Under the pieces are notes generated by a model that saw only the letters and a program-made list of their open reading frames with translations, made no database searches and was not told the origin of the DNA. From NCBI GenBank assembly GCA_024741835.1, contig JAENRP010000199.1, forward strand, positions 1 to 64,000: a stretch of 64,000 nt of DNA, written 5' to 3'. Of this stretch, positions 12,950-24,343 are shown in pieces. The translations under genes were made by a program, and so were the position numbers. The DNA comes from Diplocarpon mali. Taxonomy: Eukaryota; Ascomycota; Leotiomycetes; Helotiales; Drepanopezizaceae. Position 1 is the first letter of the stretch, and each line of letters begins with the position of its first letter.

Positions 12950-13420
12950 AGGCATTAATAGGAAGCTTTTAGCACGCGTAGCCTCCTTTCGCATAATAAA
13001 AGCAGCGTACTCCTACTATGCTATTAAAGTATACGCTAGCTGACTTCCTAGCTAAGAAGCTCCAAACGCACCCTTTATATAGTATATTCCTTATTAGCCT
13101 CTGCTCTAGCTTATAGTAGGAGGAAGGAGCTGCAGAGGAGACCGCTGGTATTTTAAGAACCACGGCCTAAGGGGTAGCGAGGAGGGGAGGGGGCGCGCTC
13201 CCTCTTAAGGGTATTACTATATCGAACGTCTTAGGCGCGTTATTATCTTACTATCTACTGCGTTAAGAAGCTCTAAGCTGTGTTTGAGTATAACGACTTT
13301 GCTATAAGTCTTTAATAAGAGTAAGGGAGCATAATTAGGAAGCTAACGGTAATAGCCCTAGTAGGGCGCTCCTTAGAGTTGTTATTGCTATTCTCCATTT
13401 TAAAGTGATTATTTAAAGAA
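12950..13420 (-). pseudogene. Possible gag-like relic on the opposite strand
   Basis: Read on the minus strand, a start-like stretch MENSNNNSKERPTRAITVSF near 13,395 leads, after stops, to VRCFYYAKGGYAC near 12,970-13,020. That resembles a CCHC zinc knuckle in which the second cysteine has become tyrosine. Zinc knuckles are typical of retroelement gag proteins. The strand is opposite to both copia pol relics, so this would be a different element. The evidence is short and mutated. Confidence 0.3.
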
Positions 13421-13683
13421 GTATAAGGATAAAAGCTTTATAGGGAAAAACGCGTACTTTTATAGGCGCGCTGCCTTTGTTGACTTTCCTTTATTACCTG
13501 ATTTAGCTTCTATTCTATAAAGGAAGCATATAGAACCGCGCTCCCTCTTTTATTTATTATAGCTTTATTAAGCAATTTTCTTTATTCTAAAAGCTAGGAA
13601 GTATAATAAAGGAGTCTTATATACTAGATCTAGCGCTAGTTATAGCTAAGCCTAGCTAGGAGCTGCTTTTTACCTAAGGGGTG

Positions 13684-13855
13684 TATTGCGCCATAAGGAG
13701 CCTTAGGCACTAAGGCATCTAAGGACTAGCTTATATAATATACCCCTGAAGTGGCTATAGAGCACTTTTATAAAGGGAGCTTAGGTATACAGTTAGAGTA
13801 GAATTTTACAAGCTTCTGCCACCACTGAGAATCCCCCTCTAAATACAGCACGACA
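13684..13855 (+). repeat. LTR of family B, RIP-like mutated copy
   Basis: About 172 bp homologous to the two clean solo LTRs at 33,104-33,267 and 62,044-62,215 (the latter inverted). It starts TATTGCGCC where the others start TGTTGCGCC and ends ACGACA like them. Many differences are C-to-T or G-to-A changes. The flanking 5 bp (GGGTG left, ATTAT right) do not match, so it may be one LTR of a longer element or a rearranged copy. Confidence 0.75.
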
Positions 13856-14363
13856 ATTATTCGACTCAGTATTGATTTTTTTTCACTGTCGAAAGGACTC
13901 ATTAGAAGATACCGCGGGCCAGTATTGAGTCCTCGTCTCCCTTCGTTTTCACTTTATTGTCAATTGCTATTTCATTTAATAACAGAAAGGTATTGTGCAA
14001 GAACTGAAAAGGTTTTTTGGCCAGTTTGTAAAATATGCAAACGTGGCGTTGGTGGAATTTATGCAATAAGTTTTTGTGTCTTGTAGCCAGCCACATGCTA
14101 TTTAATTGGTTCCTTAAATTTCAATCGTTTATCAGACGTTGCCAAAGCGAAGAAGCAGAGACGAGCTCACCCCTGCTGCCAAGCCAACCACCCACTAGCG
14201 CGAAGTCCAATCTCTCAGGCCAATCTGCGAATTGTTTGTTGACAAAGTCAGGACTCTTCACCAGCCCCAGCAGCGTCAGGTCAGCCGCATCCAGTGAATC
14301 CTGATATAGTATCGGCTATAAATAAACAAACTCCTTTTTCTCAAACGGCCTACTTGATTCATC

Positions 14364-16504
14364 ATGGCCTCCTCCACCGGAACCATGCGCGGGACCCCGA
14401 GTCGGACGGGCCAGAGCCGTGGCACCGTGCCAGCGTTCCCCAACAGTCCGGCATCCAATATCCCTCGCCCAACCCTGGAGACGCATACCAATCAAAGCGA
14501 AGTCGGCGGATCAACTTTGAGTGTTAGCAGACAAAAGCAAACGAAGAAGGATGAGGTTCGTGATCGGATTCTGGGATGGAGGCTGAGACGGATAGAACTG
14601 ACGGCACTTTTCCTAGGCGATTCGAAGGAAGATTGAGACGGATCTTAGCAAGAAGAGGCATACGACTGGTCGGGCCCGCCAGACTCGCAAAGCTCCGCCG
14701 GGAACTGTACTTGCCCTGCGCCCGAGTCAAGCTCTGCAAATCAAGCCCAATACTACAGTTGCAGAAGCTGCCCAGTTGATGGCAGCAAAAAGGGAGGATT
14801 GCGTTCTGGTAACCGATGATAATGACCGTATTGCTGGTATCTTCACGGCCAAAGATCTGGCTTTCAGAGTGGTCGGGGCCGGAATCAAGGCTAGCAATGT
14901 TACTATTGCCGAGATCATGACCAAGAACCCCCTTTGTGCCCGAACAGACACAAGTGCTACGGATGCCTTGGATCTTATGGTCCGCAAGGGTTTTCGCCAT
15001 CTGCCTGTTATGGACGAGAACCAGGACATCTCCGGAATTTTGGATATTACAAAGTGCTTCTACGATGCTATGGAGAAATTAGAGCGGGCGTATAGCTCCT
15101 CGAGAAAGCTGTACGATGCGTTGGAGGGTGTACAGTCTGAGCTTGGATCGAGTCAGCCCCAGCAGATAATCCAGTATGTAGAAGCGCTGCGATCGAAAAT
15201 GTCAGGGCCCACTCTGGAATCGGTGCTCGATGGCAAGCCGCCTACGACTGTCTCAGTGCGGACTTCGGTGAAGGAAGCGGCGGCTTTAATGAAGGAAAAC
15301 CATACCACGGCTGTGCTGGTCCAGGACCAAGGCTCGATCACTGGGATTTTCACCAGTAAAGATGTTGTGCTGCGTGTCATTGCCCCGGGGTTGGACCCTG
15401 CCACTTGCAGTGTCGTTCGGGTTATGACTCCACACCCAGATTTTGCGCCTATGGATATGAGCATCCAAGCTGCTCTCCGAAAGATGCACGGTAAGCAGAC
15501 TATGCGCCTCTTCCCTTTGTATACTGGCTGATTTTGGTTAAGATGGTCACTATCTGAACCTCCCCGTTATGAATGATGCGGGCGAGATTGTCGGCATGGT
15601 CGATGTTCTAAAGCTGACCTATGCTACCCTCGAGCAAATCAACACTATGGGTACTTCGGGTGACAACGAAGGCCCGGCGTGGAACAAGTTCTGGCTCTCG
15701 CTTGATAACGAGACCGAATCAATCATGTCTGGAGAGGGGAGCCAGCATCATAGTCATCACCATGGTCAAGGATCGAGATCATTGATATCACCTGACATTT
15801 CTCGAGGCCAGGAGCGGCTCGTTGATGCCAGCGTTGCACCTGGAGACTCGGCCTCGCATACTGGTGCCGAGTCACCTCCTCACTCTGTTGTTACCAGTCC
15901 AGCCGAGGCGCATGTAGAAGAGGTCCCCTTCCCTTTCAAGTTCAAAGCTCCTAGTGGCCGTATCCACAGAGTTCAGGTCATTGCAGCCAATGGCATGGGA
16001 GAGTTTATTGAGGCCGTCATCGCCAAGCTTGGTGCTGAAGTCGAAGCTATTGGAGGCATCGCGACATTTGAGAACGGCAAACTTGGAGATTCTGGATTCG
16101 CGCTCAGCTACTTGGACGACGACGGAGATACGGTTTCCATCACCACGGACCACGATTTACTGGAAGCTGTCGTCCTTGCCCGCCAAGGTCATCGTGATAA
16201 AGTAGACCTGTTCGTTCACGACCCTAAGAAGGCGCTTGTGAGCGCAACAGTTGAGCCTTACCCACTCGTACCGAACGAGCCAACTCCACCACAATCCACT
16301 ATCCGAGAGCGACGTAAGGCTGTTTCTGACGAGGACGAGAGCGATATGGAGGAGCCGTTCAAACGGAAAAGGAACGTGTCTCCTCCGGCGCAAGACCAGG
16401 CTATTGCTGGCGTTCCGAATGAGCTTCTGTTGCCCGGGGCTATTGTCACCTTGGCGGTGGTTATTGTTGGTGTGTTCACTTTGACTCGGCTGACGAGCCG
16501 CTAG
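14364..16504 (+). CDS. CBS and PB1 domain membrane protein (Mug70-like)
   Basis: Three exons, 14,364-14,555, 14,617-15,490 and 15,543-16,504, encode about 675 residues; both introns (61 and 52 bp) have branch-like CTGAC/CTGAT boxes. After a basic Ser-rich N-terminus come four CBS repeats in two pairs: LVTDDNDRIAGIFTAKDLAF and FRHLPVMDENQDISGILD, then VLVQDQGSITGIFTSKDVVL and LNLPVMNDAGEIVGMVDVL. A PB1 domain follows (FPFKFKAPSGRIHRVQV onward, with YLDDDGDTVSITTD), and a single C-terminal membrane helix (LLLPGAIVTLAVVIVGVF) suggests a tail-anchored protein. CBS pairs bind adenine nucleotides and PB1 mediates protein pairing; fission yeast mug70 has the same domain set. The precise role is not known. 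It is the first intact gene after the repeat island. Confidence 0.93.
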
Positions 16505-16775
16505 CATTTCTAGGCGGAATTATATTAGAAGATGAGAGCTGGGTGGCGAAATGATAGAAGAGCGCTAGTTTGCATCAGAGCGTCTGGTTTGCAGCATATT
16601 TTTGTTTGTACTATATCCAGTGTGCGTTGCCTCGGATGATTGCAGTACTGCAAATTCTGCTGGCTGCTTGGCTGCAGGCGCGGATCCAGTCATCGAGAAT
16701 TTAATGTCACGATATTGAAAAATGGTCGCTACTTAAGGGTGGGAGATTTGTCTTATCTCGAAGATATCCAGATGG

Positions 16776-16793
16776 CTACAGTACGTACTGTAG
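16776..16793. promoter_or_regulatory. Perfect 18-bp palindrome in the CBS/PB1-SPT3 intergenic region
   Basis: CTACAGTACGTACTGTAG is its own reverse complement, about 300 bp upstream of the SPT3 start and 270 bp after the CBS/PB1 stop. It could be a dimeric factor site or part of a transcript end. Nothing else identifiable was seen in 16,505-17,095. Confidence 0.35.
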
Positions 16794-17095
16794 AGCAAAT
16801 TCCAAGTGCGGACATATGGCCCAAGCAACTAGCTAGGCTTGTTTAGGTAAGCGCACGATATGGACGCCCTGCCGTACAACTGCAGCCTCACCTTGCGACA
16901 CATGACCTCAACCCTTCATGATGCTAAACAGAATATGAGATCAAATCACTTACCTGACCCTCCCACCCACACTTCAAGAGATTTGTGTAGTTGCGCTGGA
17001 CCTGCCGTTGTACCGGTCAGCTTGGCGATCATCAGCGCCGTGCGTAACGCGACAAGACAACCCGGACCAGGCCAAAATCAAACAACACTGGCAAG

Positions 17096-18436
17096 ATGGC
17101 AGACAAGACGGCGAAGTACCGGACGGAAATCCAGCAGGTGAGAACCATTCTCTGCCCCGTGTTCGGCGCCGGAAAGAGCTCAGGGTCAATTCTGGATAAC
17201 ATTCCGGTCGAGGGTTGCGTGTGATGGAGATATATCGCCATCGGGGCCGGCGGTCATACCCACGCACCAGTCGACAGAGTCGTCGAGACATGGCCGGAGC
17301 GGCGCATCGCAGCAAGTTTCTGCGGCGGGGCAGCGGGGAATGCGCGCGACAGGAAAAGAATCACAGACTGATTCATTTGTTTGTTTACAGATGATGTACG
17401 TGTCTGGCGAAACAGTTGAGGCATCCGCGGAGACCACGGGTATGATTGAAGAAATCGTACGACAACAGGTGATCGAGATGGTATGTCCCTTGCGATGCGT
17501 TGATTGCGATACTCTTATCATGGGACACGGCCTCCTCTCAGACGGCGTTTCGACCGCTCGCTGATTCGCACAGCTCCGACAATGCACCGAGCAAGCCTCG
17601 CGTCGAGGCAGCAAATCCATCTCCACCGATGACCTGATCTTCCTCATCCGACACGACCAAGCCAAAGTCTCCCGCCTGCGCACATTTCTGTCCTGGAAGG
17701 ATGTGCGGAAGAACGTCAAGGACTCGGACGACAAGGGCGGCGACGCTGACCTCGGCGCTGGGGATGAGCCCGTCGGTGCCGCGGGCAGCGGACCCGTCGT
17801 CGACACAGCCAAGAAGAACAAAAAGGCCAAAGTCGGCTTGCCGTGGGAGGTTCCCTCGTTCTACAACCAGGAAGTGCCCGAGCGAGAGGACGAGGAGGAC
17901 GAAGACGAGGAGGAGATGAACTACGCGACGCTGCAACGTCTGAACAAGGCCGACGAACGCACCAAGGCCATGACCAAGGAGGAGTACGTCACGTGGTCCG
18001 AGTACCGCCAAGCCTCGTTCACCTTCCGCAAGGGCAAACGCTTCAAGGAGTGGGCTGGCTTCGGCGTCGTCACGGACTCGAAGCCCAACGACGACATTGT
18101 CGACATCCTCGGCTTCCTCACCTTTGAGATTGTGCAGACGCTGACCGAAGAGGCGCTGAAGATCAAGGAGCAGGAGGATCTGGTCAAGGACAAGACGGGC
18201 GGCGAGCAGTCGGGGAAGAAGCGCAAGATCCCCGGCCTCTTTGATCCTCCGTCCGAGGGGCGCACGCCCGTGGAGCCCCGACACATCCAGGAGGCCTTTC
18301 GGCGGCTGCAGCAGCGGCCGACCAAGCAGCGGGCGATGTGCAACTTTACGCGGGGCCTCAATCGCACGCCCCTGAAGCTGGTATGTCTGCTGCGGTTACG
18401 TTGTGGACGATGCGCTGACCCTCGTGTTAGTTCTGA
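17096..18436 (+). CDS. spt3: SAGA complex subunit Spt3
   Basis: Four exons, 17,096-17,137, 17,391-17,480, 17,574-18,380 and 18,431-18,436, encode about 314 residues. The first 14 codons and the last codon are on their own short exons; the final exon is only TTC TGA, giving the family ending TPLKLF. The N-terminal histone fold reads [14 protein letters not shown] then [12 protein letters not shown] and [14 protein letters not shown]. An acidic spacer ([15 protein letters not shown]) and a second TAF11-like histone-fold half (RRLQQRPTK) follow. Spt3 pairs its two histone folds within one chain and helps SAGA deliver TBP to promoters. The start sits in CAAGATGG. The annotation is secure; the 6-bp exon rests on the family C-terminus and a clean GTATGT...TTAG intron. 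Confidence 0.95.
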
Positions 18437-21089
18437 CGGTGGCCGAGGTGGCGTGTGTGTGTGTTGATCTCTGTTCCATGTTTGTACTGATCCCATGGTG
18501 CGGGCGTCCCGGCGTTGGATTGAACGACGCGCGTGGGAGGGGCAGCCGGCGACGAGACGAGTCGGGCCCGATCCACGTCGTCGGGCCCCCTTGATGCTAG
18601 CATAATACAGACTTGATCGCACGTGGAGAGCCAACGAGGGGGAGGGGGGGGGGATGCCCGTTTCGCGGTTCCCGCTTGTTGCTCCCCCCTCCCGCGCCTC
18701 TGCCGGCTCGCTGCTCGGCGGCGCATCGTGCGTCTTGGGGTATGGCTGCGGGACGTACCGCAGCGGTGTTGGAGAGGTCTCTACAAATGCTGGTGCATCT
18801 TGGGGGATGAGCGGTATCTTGAGATGCCGGTGTGGCGATGTCTCTGGATGTGGTCAGCGACCTTGGGTTGTTGGTGGGTGGATGGGTGGATGGGTGGATG
18901 TGTCGATGTACCGATGGATCGATGAACCGACGTAGAGAGAGAGGTACAGATGCGGAGATGCGTACATCCCGAGATGTATACATGGACATGGAGATGATGT
19001 GTACAGACATGTAGATATATAGACTACGCGATATCTACCCGGACATCTCGATGCCCACCTCCCGTGACGTGCCCACGTATTGCTAGGGGCGTGTGTCTCT
19101 CCTGTCCTCGACGACGTGTCTCGAGACGACGTCCCCTCCCCCTGAGCGAGGGACGGTAGTCGTGGTCGGAGGGGTGTGGCTAGTGCTTCCCCCCCTCGAA
19201 CGCGCCACGAACCACGAGCTCATTCACGACGTCCCCGTCTGCATTCGTTCCATGCCATGCCCTCGTTCCACGCCATGCCCTCGCTCCATGCCCTGCCCTG
19301 CCCTGCCCTGCCATGCCCTCGCATCCCAGAGCCGCGGCCATTCCATCAGCCGACGAGGGGCGGGGATGCGCGTGTCCAGGTTTCAGACTGCTGGTGCTGG
19401 TGCTTGGTGCTGGTGCTGGTGCTGCTGCTGTTGCTCTCGCTTCCGCTGCCGCATCCGGAGCTCACGCCGACGAACCCAGAGGCTCGGGTCCGACACCGAC
19501 ACGGACTCCCTTTTTTTTCTCTTCAGCCCCTACTCCTCCCACACCCACATTTCACATCATATCCACACCTACATCATATCCACTTCCACATCATATCCAC
19601 TTCTACACCTACATCACATCCACATCCACTTCCACATCCACTTCCACATCCACATCCCCCGCCAACCCACTTCCACATCCACATCCCCCCCCCCTCTTCA
19701 CCGCCCTGCACGACCCAGCCAGTCGCATCTCCGCACCACCGTCACCGCTCGCGAGTATTGCCCGACTCGGCAATACGGCGACTCCCTTGGCTTTCCTCTC
19801 TCTCTTCCTCTCTCTCTTCCTCACACCTTCACACACGCCCTTTTTTCCCCCGCCCTCGCGCCCTCCCCCTCCCCCTCCCTCCCTCTCTTCCTCTCTCACC
19901 CACACAAGCTCTCGGAGGGTCACGCCGCTGCTGCAACGCCGGCACCGGATCGATCCTCGAAAAAAGGGGGCCCATGGGACGAGATGAGACCCAGGCTGTG
20001 CCTAGACTCAGCTCAGGCTTGCGCTGATTATGATGAGGCCTGGGCTTGGGTGGAGGGAGAGAGTGTACGAGTAGGGGACGTGGAGCAGATATAAGTATAT
20101 GTGCATCGCACTCCGCGACAAGGTATGGTTGAGCAAGAGATCGGGTATCGTGTGTCGAACATCCGTGTCGTAATACGAGATTCCTATCCCCTTTCTCTGT
20201 TCACTTTCACGTCCCTCACTCCTCTTCGTCCGTGGCTCTGCACACTCGCGAGAGAACAGAACACTTCTTTTCTTCCCCCCCCCCCCTCTTCTACTTCGTC
20301 TTCTTCGGTTGGCAACTGAGCAGCGTAGCGTCGCTTCGCGCCTCGCGTTTCATCGCCTTCGACTGTGGGAGGGCGGAGGGACGTTTCAGAGACTACCTAC
20401 CCACGCTACCTAGTACCGGCCCTCGCAAAGTGTGGCTTGCGAGACTACCCTCGACCTCTCCTCTCTGGCCGACCATCACTGCTGCTGCTGCCACTATTTG
20501 TCCTACGACCTACGACGACTTACCACGTCTTACTTCCACTTCTACCACCACCACCTACTTCTACTGCTTACGACCTGACGACCTTGACGGCACAATCCAA
20601 CCCAACTCCCCCCCAATCTACTTTACAGCTGGCCCGTTCACCCGAACCTGACCCGACCACCGGTGCCGGCTGGCTTCTTCTGCTATCGGGCCTGGAGGAG
20701 AGAGGGTTTGTGTGCGTGTGGAAGAGAGACAGAGGCTCTGGTGGACGCCCGGCGTCGAGTTCCTCGGCTTTCTCTACCCTCGCAACCGCTGACTCGACGT
20801 CGGTCTGGCGACCTTGTACCTCTCGAGCCGGGCGTGAAACCTGTCACTTCACTGGTCATCTGGCTGGGACCGGCCTACCAACCTTGACCTCGGCTTGGAT
20901 TTCGACCTCCACCTCTACCTGTACCTCGACCCGGCACTCTTCGAAATTCGGATTCAAACTCCCTCCGCGCTTTGAACTCGGACGCACTTGGCCTCCCCTC
21001 CCGCCAACCGGACCTCGAGTTCTCCTCCTCCCACCTCAGCCTCCCACCGCCGAACCCCTATCGAAGGATCGCACCCAGAGAATGTCCAG
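18437..21089. other. 2.6 kb low-complexity region, probably untranslated leader/promoter
   Basis: No recognisable gene. It holds runs of simple sequence: a G tract near 18,637-18,653, GGGTGGAT repeats at 18,870-18,905, CCATGCCCTCG-like repeats at 19,250-19,320, CCACATCCACTT-like repeats at 19,545-19,690, and pyrimidine-rich tracts at 19,790-19,900 and 20,270-20,290. Long frames exist on both strands but they read as Ser/Pro/His/Thr repeats in several frames at once, as expected of non-coding repeats. Because the next gene is on the + strand, the downstream part may be a long 5' leader. Confidence 0.6.
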
Positions 21090-22635
21090 ATGATCATGAA
21101 ATCCTCCCGCCGAGCCCATCACGACCGCCCCAGCTCCAGAGAGGTAGGCACGACAACCTGTAGCAAGGGGCACCTCCACTCGCCCTGGAACACGACGGGC
21201 GTGCTGCGGATCGCCAAGTGCGAGAGTGTGTGTGGCTTCTGCCAGAAGGAGACCAAGACCGCGGCGAACCTGAGAAAGGTATGATCTTCTCCCGTTTGTC
21301 GGTCCTCTCTCTCTCTCTCTCTCTTTCTCTGTCTCTCTCGGCACGCGGGGGATTTAGAGGGCAAGCTGCGAGGAGCTTGGAGGAGGAGGGGACCACGATG
21401 GCCAGACGGAGCCGGAAGACGAGGGGACCAGGAACATCAGCTGACCTGCCTCCCTAGCACGTGGCGATACACATCAAGAACGAAGGATTGGACCTCTCGA
21501 TCGCCGAGGGAAGCAGTGGTCGGGGCCGATTGTAAGTGCTGGTCGGCTTCTGTTCTCCGTGTTTACTCGCTCGACTGCCCACTTGCGCTCACATTGGACG
21601 TCCACATCTGCGTCTGAAGTCGCGTACTTTCAATTACTCCGACACTTGTGCTTAGCATCACCCTGGGCTTACATGCACACTTTCACTCGTGGCGCATGTA
21701 GTTCCCTGCTTTCGTTAACTTGTCCTTTGATTGTGCCATCTCCTTCTATCCTGACATCTCCCTTCCCGGATCGATTCACCTTCACGGAATGCTGTCTCAC
21801 ACCCCGCAGAGAAATGCCACAAGTCCTCTCATCTCAAGCGCCCCCCTGTTCTGCTCGTCGCAAGCGCTCCTCGTCTTATGTGTTGGGCCAAACCTCCGCC
21901 TCCTCCTCCACTTCCACGTCAGCAACATCCACGTCAACCTCACAATCTGACTCTGACAGCATGGAGACCGGCCCTGCGCTGCCCTACAAGCGCTCCTACC
22001 TGCCTCCAGCCAGCGACGCCTTCTCCCCGTCCGCCGTGCGGATGTCGATGGTCATGCACTCGCACCCGGCCTACACGCTCTCGGCCTCGACGTCGCCCAC
22101 CCCGTACCAGAACCCCACTGCGGGCTACACCCACCCGCCGGCCTACACCCAACCACCGCCAGCGCCGCGTTCGCACTCCAACCCACCGTCCCCCTTCTCT
22201 CTTCCCAGCACGGGCTACACCCCGGCCCTCTTACCGCCGCCGCCACTGCCTCTCCCGCCGACGCCCACGCACCACCCGTCGCACTCTCCATCCCCCCACG
22301 GCCACGCCCAACCCGACCCCTTCAAGTCCCTCCGCGCGCAGAACCTCGCGATGCGCTACGCCTGGACCGCCATCCCCCCCAGCGAGGGCTTCCGCATCCT
22401 GGACGTGTGCAAGTCGCTCTCGGACGCGCACACGCACCTTGGCCCGGCGGACGTGCGCGTGCCGTGCTACAACCGCGAAACCATCTACGACGAGGAGTGG
22501 CAGGCCCACATGAAGGACGTGCACGGCGTCTTCTTGCTGTGGCCCGAGACGTGGATGAAGCGCGTCGAGGTGCTGGACCTGGAAGCGTGGGGCGACGATA
22601 TCGGGGCTCTGAACGGGGTCCTGATGGAGAACTGA
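21090..22635 (+). CDS. Cys/His-rich (zinc-finger-like) protein with Ser/Pro linker
   Basis: Three exons, 21,090-21,278, 21,458-21,531 and 21,810-22,635, give about 362 residues. The splices keep frame, and intron 1 (179 bp) has a CTGAC branch box. The N-terminal 90 residues carry a Cys/His cluster (TTCSKGHLHSPWN, CESVCGFCQKE, then LRKHVAIHIKNEG) that looks like a zinc-binding domain with a C2H2-like His pair. A long Ser/Thr/Pro/Tyr-rich linker (residues about 95-240) follows, then a conserved-looking C-terminal domain beginning FKSLRAQNLAMRYAWTAIPP and ending VLDLEAWGDDIGALNGVLME. The start is the first in-frame ATG; another lies two codons on. I do not recognise a named family. A transcription regulator is possible but unproven. 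Confidence 0.65.
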
Positions 22636-23936
22636 CCGGCCCGGGACGGGGGCGGCGCCGACCCGCGGGTCTCGGGCCTCGGTAATGACACTTGTAAATA
22701 TCTGCATGAGCGCGGGGGACAAAAAGGGATGGCTTGGGGGGATCTTAGTCTTGTCTAGCCAGGCGTCTGGCGTCGGGTCGGTTTACTGTTTTTCCTTTCT
22801 CTTCTCTTGTCTCTGGTCTTTGTTGGTCTTGCTCGCTCGCGTCGCTCCTTGCTCCCGTCTCGACCTGCTTCTCTGCTACCGACGCGAGACTCGTACACCT
22901 CTCGTCATGTTGGACCCCGGGCAGCCCGCTGCCAAGGCTCCGGTTGGGAAAGTACAAAGGCGGACGGTAGAAGCTAGGAGATGGACGCAGGCGGATACGA
23001 TACGACGGCGTTGTGCACTCGTCACACGATACATACCTTCCACATAAGCACAAACACACATCCACGTATATAAGTATGTAAGGAGATGAGAGAACACGAA
23101 AGGACCAAGCCTGGACTGGGATATGAAAGTCATTGACAAACAGCAGTTTGACGCGGGTGGGGAACCATGGTATCATAATATGTATGACTCTGTGCTAGTT
23201 ATCTAATCTAACTCACCACCTCGTCTCAGCTGCGCCCACCTTGCCGAGCTGCTACTCTCGTACCCTCATCTCCGTGTTCTGTCGGACGTGGGATCTCCCA
23301 CAGCCGGGTCGGCTCGTCAGCTCGGGGCTCGCGGAGAGCCAGGGAGAGCAGGTGTCGTACGACAGAGACGTCAAGTGTTGTAGTTCGGCTCTCGGGTCGG
23401 AAGCCCCTTCTCTCTTTGCCATCTCCTTGCTGCATCTCGCAACGTTGTTGTATTCCTCTTGACATATCTCAAGGTACCCTAACGAAGAAGCACAGCACAA
23501 GGACAGAGAGTTGTATCCTTGAAGTATCTAAGCCGAAGTGTTGATGCACCTCCCCCTCCATGCTGTCCACTTCTCCCACTCCTCCCATCCGTCCACATTG
23601 TCCCGTGCTGTCTCCCTCTCCCTCTTTCTCTTCCTAGCAAAGCAAGATCTTCTCTCATCCTTGGCCCTCGTAGGCTGTCGGGGTACGTCCGCCTCGACTT
23701 TGAAGCTCGACGCACCGAGCGCCCCTGTCCTGCTCTCGACTCTCGACTCTCGACTCTTATGCTCTTATGCTCTGCCCAGGGTCCCAGGAGCGTCCCAGGA
23801 GCGTGAACGCGCTGCTCGACGCAGGCGCTAGGTTGAGAGGGGTCGGTCAGCTGGGCGATATCTGGGCTCTGTCATCTAGGGCTCTCCCTGGAGATGGTAC
23901 GGCGTGAGCTTCGGGGTTGGAGGGCCTCTTTTTTGG

Positions 23937-23947
23937 NNNNNNNNNNN
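23937..23947. other. Run of 11 N: assembly gap
   Basis: Unknown bases in an intergenic region; true gap length cannot be told. No gene is interrupted. Confidence 0.95.
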
Positions 23948-24147
23948 AATTACAGTGTGAAAGACTCGTGTTCGGGAAGCAGGCAGGGCCAGGGATGGAA
24001 AAAGGTAAACGGCAACGAGTTCTCACGCTAGTTCTCTCGCCTCCGTGTGAGATACACCTGGTCCGTTTCTCGCTCGTGCGGCACGGTTTAGAACGAGTGC
24101 GATGACATATTGAGAGGAAGAGGTCTTTCTGATGGATTGCAGAGCAG

Positions 24148-24218
24148 GGACTTTGGATTGAGAAACCATCTTGTTTCGTGCTAGGACTTTGGATTGAGAA
24201 ACCATCTTATTTCGTGCC
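24148..24218. repeat. 36-bp tandem duplication
   Basis: Two head-to-tail copies beginning GGACTTTGGATTGAGAAACC at 24,148 and 24,184, nearly identical. They lie about 125 bp beyond the PEX11 stop, on the 3' side of that gene. Confidence 0.85.
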
Positions 24219-24343
24219 ATTACAATCATCCGATGTTTCATCTCCAGAGCCCGTCCAGACTCTCGCATCAGACGAGAAAACGAATCCAACCATGTATTTC
24301 CCGAGCGCACAGCCTTCCAAATCAATACCCTCCCGCTAACCCC

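Larger units (their letters stand above)
1..13860. mobile_element. AT-rich island of decayed retrotransposons
   Basis: This whole stretch is far more AT-rich than what follows 13,860 and has no intact gene. Conceptual translation gives copia-type pol fragments broken by very many TAA/TAG codons. TpA steps are extremely frequent, as expected when CpA/TpG steps have been turned into TpA (the footprint of repeat-induced point mutation). The edge is sharp: the last recognisable repeat ends at 13,855 and ordinary coding DNA starts about 500 bp later. The outer parts (1-754, and most of 8,362-9,180 and 12,360-13,680) are the same kind of sequence without clear domains. The mutation mechanism is an inference from composition. 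Confidence 0.9.
22636..24343. other. Intergenic region with assembly gap
   Basis: The 3' ends of two converging genes face each other here. No convincing gene was seen; frames are short and on both strands. It includes pyrimidine-rich stretches (23,560-23,640), a run of unknown bases and a 36-bp tandem repeat listed separately. Confidence 0.6.

Noticed and set aside
19093..20094. 333-codon open frame on +
   Set aside because: All three frames are open over simple repeats here and read as Ser/Pro/His/Thr repeats; no domain or codon signal.
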